Positions 61,884-64,000 of a DNA stretch of 64,000 nucleotides are shown piece by piece. The DNA is from Lachnospiraceae bacterium (GTDB taxonomy: Bacteria; Bacillota; Clostridia; Lachnospirales; Lachnospiraceae), in contig SVDH01000007.1 of assembly GCA_015057865.1 (NCBI GenBank), forward strand, positions 23,929 to 87,928, read 5' to 3'. Under the pieces are notes generated by a model, which was given only the letters and a program-made list of their open reading frames with translations, did not search any database and had not been told where the DNA came from. The position numbers and the translations under genes were made by a program. Positions within the stretch are counted from its first letter, which is position 1. The number at the start of each line of letters is the position of its first letter.

Positions 61884-61916
61884 TCAGCAGGTGAAACCAA
61901 TAGTTTTGCCTGCTGA
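61884..61916 (+). terminator. Terminator-like hairpin after LVIVD-like gene
   Basis: TCAGCAGG...CCTGCTGA with additional paired TGAAAC/GTTTTG. Confidence 0.6.
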
Positions 61917-61917
61917 C

Positions 61918-61947
61918 TTGCTTTATCATGATAAAGTGTGTTATGAT
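61918..61947 (+). promoter_or_regulatory. Promoter with overlapping 16-bp palindrome
   Basis: TTGCTT - 18 nt - TATGAT; CTTTATCATGATAAAG (61921-61936) overlaps the -35. Confidence 0.55.
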
Positions 61948-62001
61948 ACGAAACAATTACTATTATTTTACTATGAATTAAATCAAAATAAGGAGCCCCA
62001 C

Positions 62002-63270
62002 GTGAGTAAAAAAACATTTGTAACATTAGACCAGATCAAAGAGATCGTAAAAACATACCCGACTCCGTTTCATCTGTATGATGAAGCAGGCCTTCGTGCC
62101 AATGCGCAGGCTGTAAAGGAAGCATTTTCCTGGAATAAGGGATTCCGCGAGTACTTTGCGGTAAAGGCTGAGCCGAATCCGTTTATCATGGAAATCTTAA
62201 AGGAGTATGGCTGCGGCGCAGACTGTTCCTCGTTAACAGAGTTGATGCTTTCAGAAAAAGTCGGTCTGACCGGGGATGATATCATGTTTTCTTCCAATGA
62301 TACGCCTGCGGAAGAGTTTGTGCTGGCAAAGAAGATGAATGCGATCATCAACCTGGATGATTTTACCCATATTGAATACTTTGAGCGCGTAGCAGGTGAA
62401 TTTCCGAAGACGATGTGTCTCCGTTACAATCCGGGCGGCGTATATCAGCTGAGCAACGGGATCATGGACAATCCGGGGGATTCCAAATATGGCCTGACAA
62501 AGGATCAGCTCATCGAAGGATACCGGATCCTGAAAGAAAAAGGTGTTGAGCGTTTTGGCCTGCATGCTTTCTTAGTCAGCAATACCGTGACCAATGATTA
62601 TTATCCGGAACTGGCAAAAACATTGTTTGAGCTTTGCCTGGAGATTCGTGAGAAGACAGGCGTTTCCATCAGCTTTGTAAATCTGTCAGGCGGTGTGGGA
62701 ATTGCTTATGAGCCTGACCAGAAATCGAATGATATCTATGCGATCGGCGCAGGCGTCGAGCGTGTTTACAATGAGGTGCTCGTACCGGCAGGTATGGATG
62801 ATGTAGCGATCTTTACGGAAATGGGCCGGTTTATGACAGGACCGTACGGATGTCTTGTGACAAAGGCAATTCATGAAAAGCATATTTATAAAGAGTACAT
62901 CGGTGTAGATGCGTGTGCTGCAGACCTGATGCGCCCGGCTATGTACGGTTCATATCATCATATCACGGTTGCAGGCAAAGAAGATGCACCCTGCACGAAG
63001 AAATACGATGTGACCGGTGCACTCTGTGAAAACAATGATAAGTTTGCGATCGACCGTATGCTTCCGGAGATCGAGATCGGAGATTACCTGATCATCCATG
63101 ATACCGGCGCACATGGGTATGCGATGGGATACAATTATAATGGCCGGTTAAGATCGGCAGAGATCCTGTTACAGACAGATGGAACAGCCAAACTGATCCG
63201 AAGAGCAGAAACGACAAAAGACTATTTTGCAACGTTTGACTGTTTTGAACAGTACAAGGATCTTTCTTGA
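62002..63270 (+). CDS. lysA: Diaminopimelate decarboxylase-family PLP enzyme (GTG start)
   Basis: YPTPFHLYDEAGLRANA, EYFAVKAEPNPFIMEIL; RBS AAGGAG before GTG 62002. Confidence 0.85.
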   Translation: MSKKTFVTLDQIKEIVKTYPTPFHLYDEAGLRANAQAVKEAFSWNKGFREYFAVKAEPNPFIMEILKEYGCGADCSSLTELMLSEKVGLTGDDIMFSSNDTPAEEFVLAKKMNAIINLDDFTHIEYFERVAGEFPKTMCLRYNPGGVYQLSNGIMDNPGDSKYGLTKDQLIEGYRILKEKGVERFGLHAFLVSNTVTNDYYPELAKTLFELCLEIREKTGVSISFVNLSGGVGIAYEPDQKSNDIYAIGAGVERVYNEVLVPAGMDDVAIFTEMGRFMTGPYGCLVTKAIHEKHIYKEYIGVDACAADLMRPAMYGSYHHITVAGKEDAPCTKKYDVTGALCENNDKFAIDRMLPEIEIGDYLIIHDTGAHGYAMGYNYNGRLRSAEILLQTDGTAKLIRRAETTKDYFATFDCFEQYKDLS

Positions 63271-63295
63271 CATTTAATTTTATTATTGTTAGTAT
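63267..63295 (+). promoter_or_regulatory. tRNA-Leu promoter
   Basis: TTGACA - 17 nt - TAGTAT. Confidence 0.65.
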
Positions 63296-63356
63296 AAGTG
63301 GGCATGAGCGGTCCTCTGATAAAAGTAGGACATCGCGCCTGCCCACTATGGCATAT

Positions 63357-63438
63357 GCCGCTGTGGCGGAATTGGCAGACGCACTTGACTCAAAATCAAG
63401 CGGTTCACCCCGTGCCGGTTCGAGTCCGGCCAGCGGCA
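63357..63438 (+). tRNA. tRNA-Leu(CAA)
   Basis: GCCGCTG...CAGCGGC; anticodon loop CTCAAAA; long variable arm. Confidence 0.94.
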
Positions 63439-63540
63439 TTGCAGACAACTCTGGTAATATGAGATTACCGGAGTTGTTTTACATTTAAGAGATTCCTTAA
63501 ATGAACCTAAAATCCCGAAGTACCATGAAAGGGGAAATGA

Positions 63541-63900
63541 ATGAAAGACCAATCCGATAAAATGTATTTGACACCTGCAGAACGTATTGTCATGCGGACG
63601 ATCTGGCTGGCAGACCATCAGCTTGTTTTACATGAAGTCATGAATATCTGCAATGAAGAGTATAAGAAGAATTGGAAACCGCAGACGGTAAGTACGTATT
63701 TAAGCCATCTCGTACAGAAGGAATTCTTAAAGATGCATCGCCAGGGCAGATACTGCTATTATGAACCGCTCATCAGCCGGGAAGAGTTTCTTTTGTATGA
63801 TGTAAAAAGCATTGCACACTTCTGGCAGCTGGAAGAAGAGAGATTGTTGGAATATATCAAAACTTTTTCGACAAATCCCTTGACTTTCTCTGCAGAATGA
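63541..63900 (+). CDS. BlaI/MecI/CopY family transcriptional regulator
   Basis: LTPAERIVMRTIWLADHQLVLHEVMNICNEEYKKNWKPQTVSTYLSHLVQKEFLKMHRQGRYCYYEPLISREEF. Confidence 0.87.
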   Translation: MKDQSDKMYLTPAERIVMRTIWLADHQLVLHEVMNICNEEYKKNWKPQTVSTYLSHLVQKEFLKMHRQGRYCYYEPLISREEFLLYDVKSIAHFWQLEEERLLEYIKTFSTNPLTFSAE

Positions 63901-63909
63901 TTGTATAAT
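63880..63909 (+). promoter_or_regulatory. tRNA-Val promoter, overlapping the 3' end of the BlaI-like gene
   Basis: TTGACT - 18 nt - TATAAT. Confidence 0.6.
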
Positions 63910-63930
63910 TGCAAAGTCGCGTAAGCGAAT

Positions 63931-64000
63931 GGAATCTTAGCTCAGCTGGGAGAGCATCTGCCTTACAAGCAGAGGGTCACAGGTTCGAGCCCTGTAGGTT
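63931..64000 (+). tRNA. tRNA-Val(TAC), truncated by window end
   Basis: GGAATCTTAGCTCAGCTGGGAGAGC...CTTACAA anticodon loop...GGTTCGAGCC. Confidence 0.88.

Noticed and set aside
61891-62001. Upstream extension of the diaminopimelate decarboxylase ORF
   Set aside because: Lies across a terminator hairpin and promoter; strong RBS precedes GTG 62002.
63092-63448. Minus-strand ORF including MPLAGLEPARGEPLDFESSASANSATAAYA
   Set aside because: Antisense translation of tRNA-Leu, a frequent artefact.

Overview
The window looks like chromosomal DNA of a Gram-positive anaerobe of the Lachnospiraceae/Clostridia type (inferred from gene content; species not determined). Most of it is housekeeping: partial ftsZ, argS, dnaE, pfkA, alaS, rpsU, deoB, prfC, recA-recX-rny-exoA, cysE, two lepB genes, a complete preQ1 set (queD-queE-folE-queC-queF), aroD-aroK-aroE-aroF, ligA, ispF, cysS-mrnC-rlmB-sigH, pheA and lysA, plus tRNAs Arg(CCG), Thr(GGU), Leu(CAA) and a truncated Val(UAC). 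The standout is an accessory catabolic locus at about 9.5-17.6 kb. Four adjacent enzymes (SDR reductase, 3-hydroxyacyl-CoA-dehydrogenase-like, zinc cyclase family, BKACE family) match the composition of the anaerobic phloroglucinol pathway (PGR, HOHD, DPGCH, TAL). Two CobW-type metallochaperone GTPases lie immediately upstream, one of them extremely His-rich. A zinc-ribbon protein, a GntR regulator and an HxlR regulator lie downstream. A shared dyad (GTTrCC-N4-GGTAmC) occurs both upstream of the operon promoter and in front of the HxlR gene, which suggests a regulatory link. Other findings include a candidate preQ1-I-type riboswitch with terminator upstream of queD, a repeat family flanking the que cassette, a MITE-like 183-bp element, an 11-bp tandem triple repeat before the GntR gene, and a consensus LexA box at recA. 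No CRISPR array, rRNA, transposase or prophage gene was seen.
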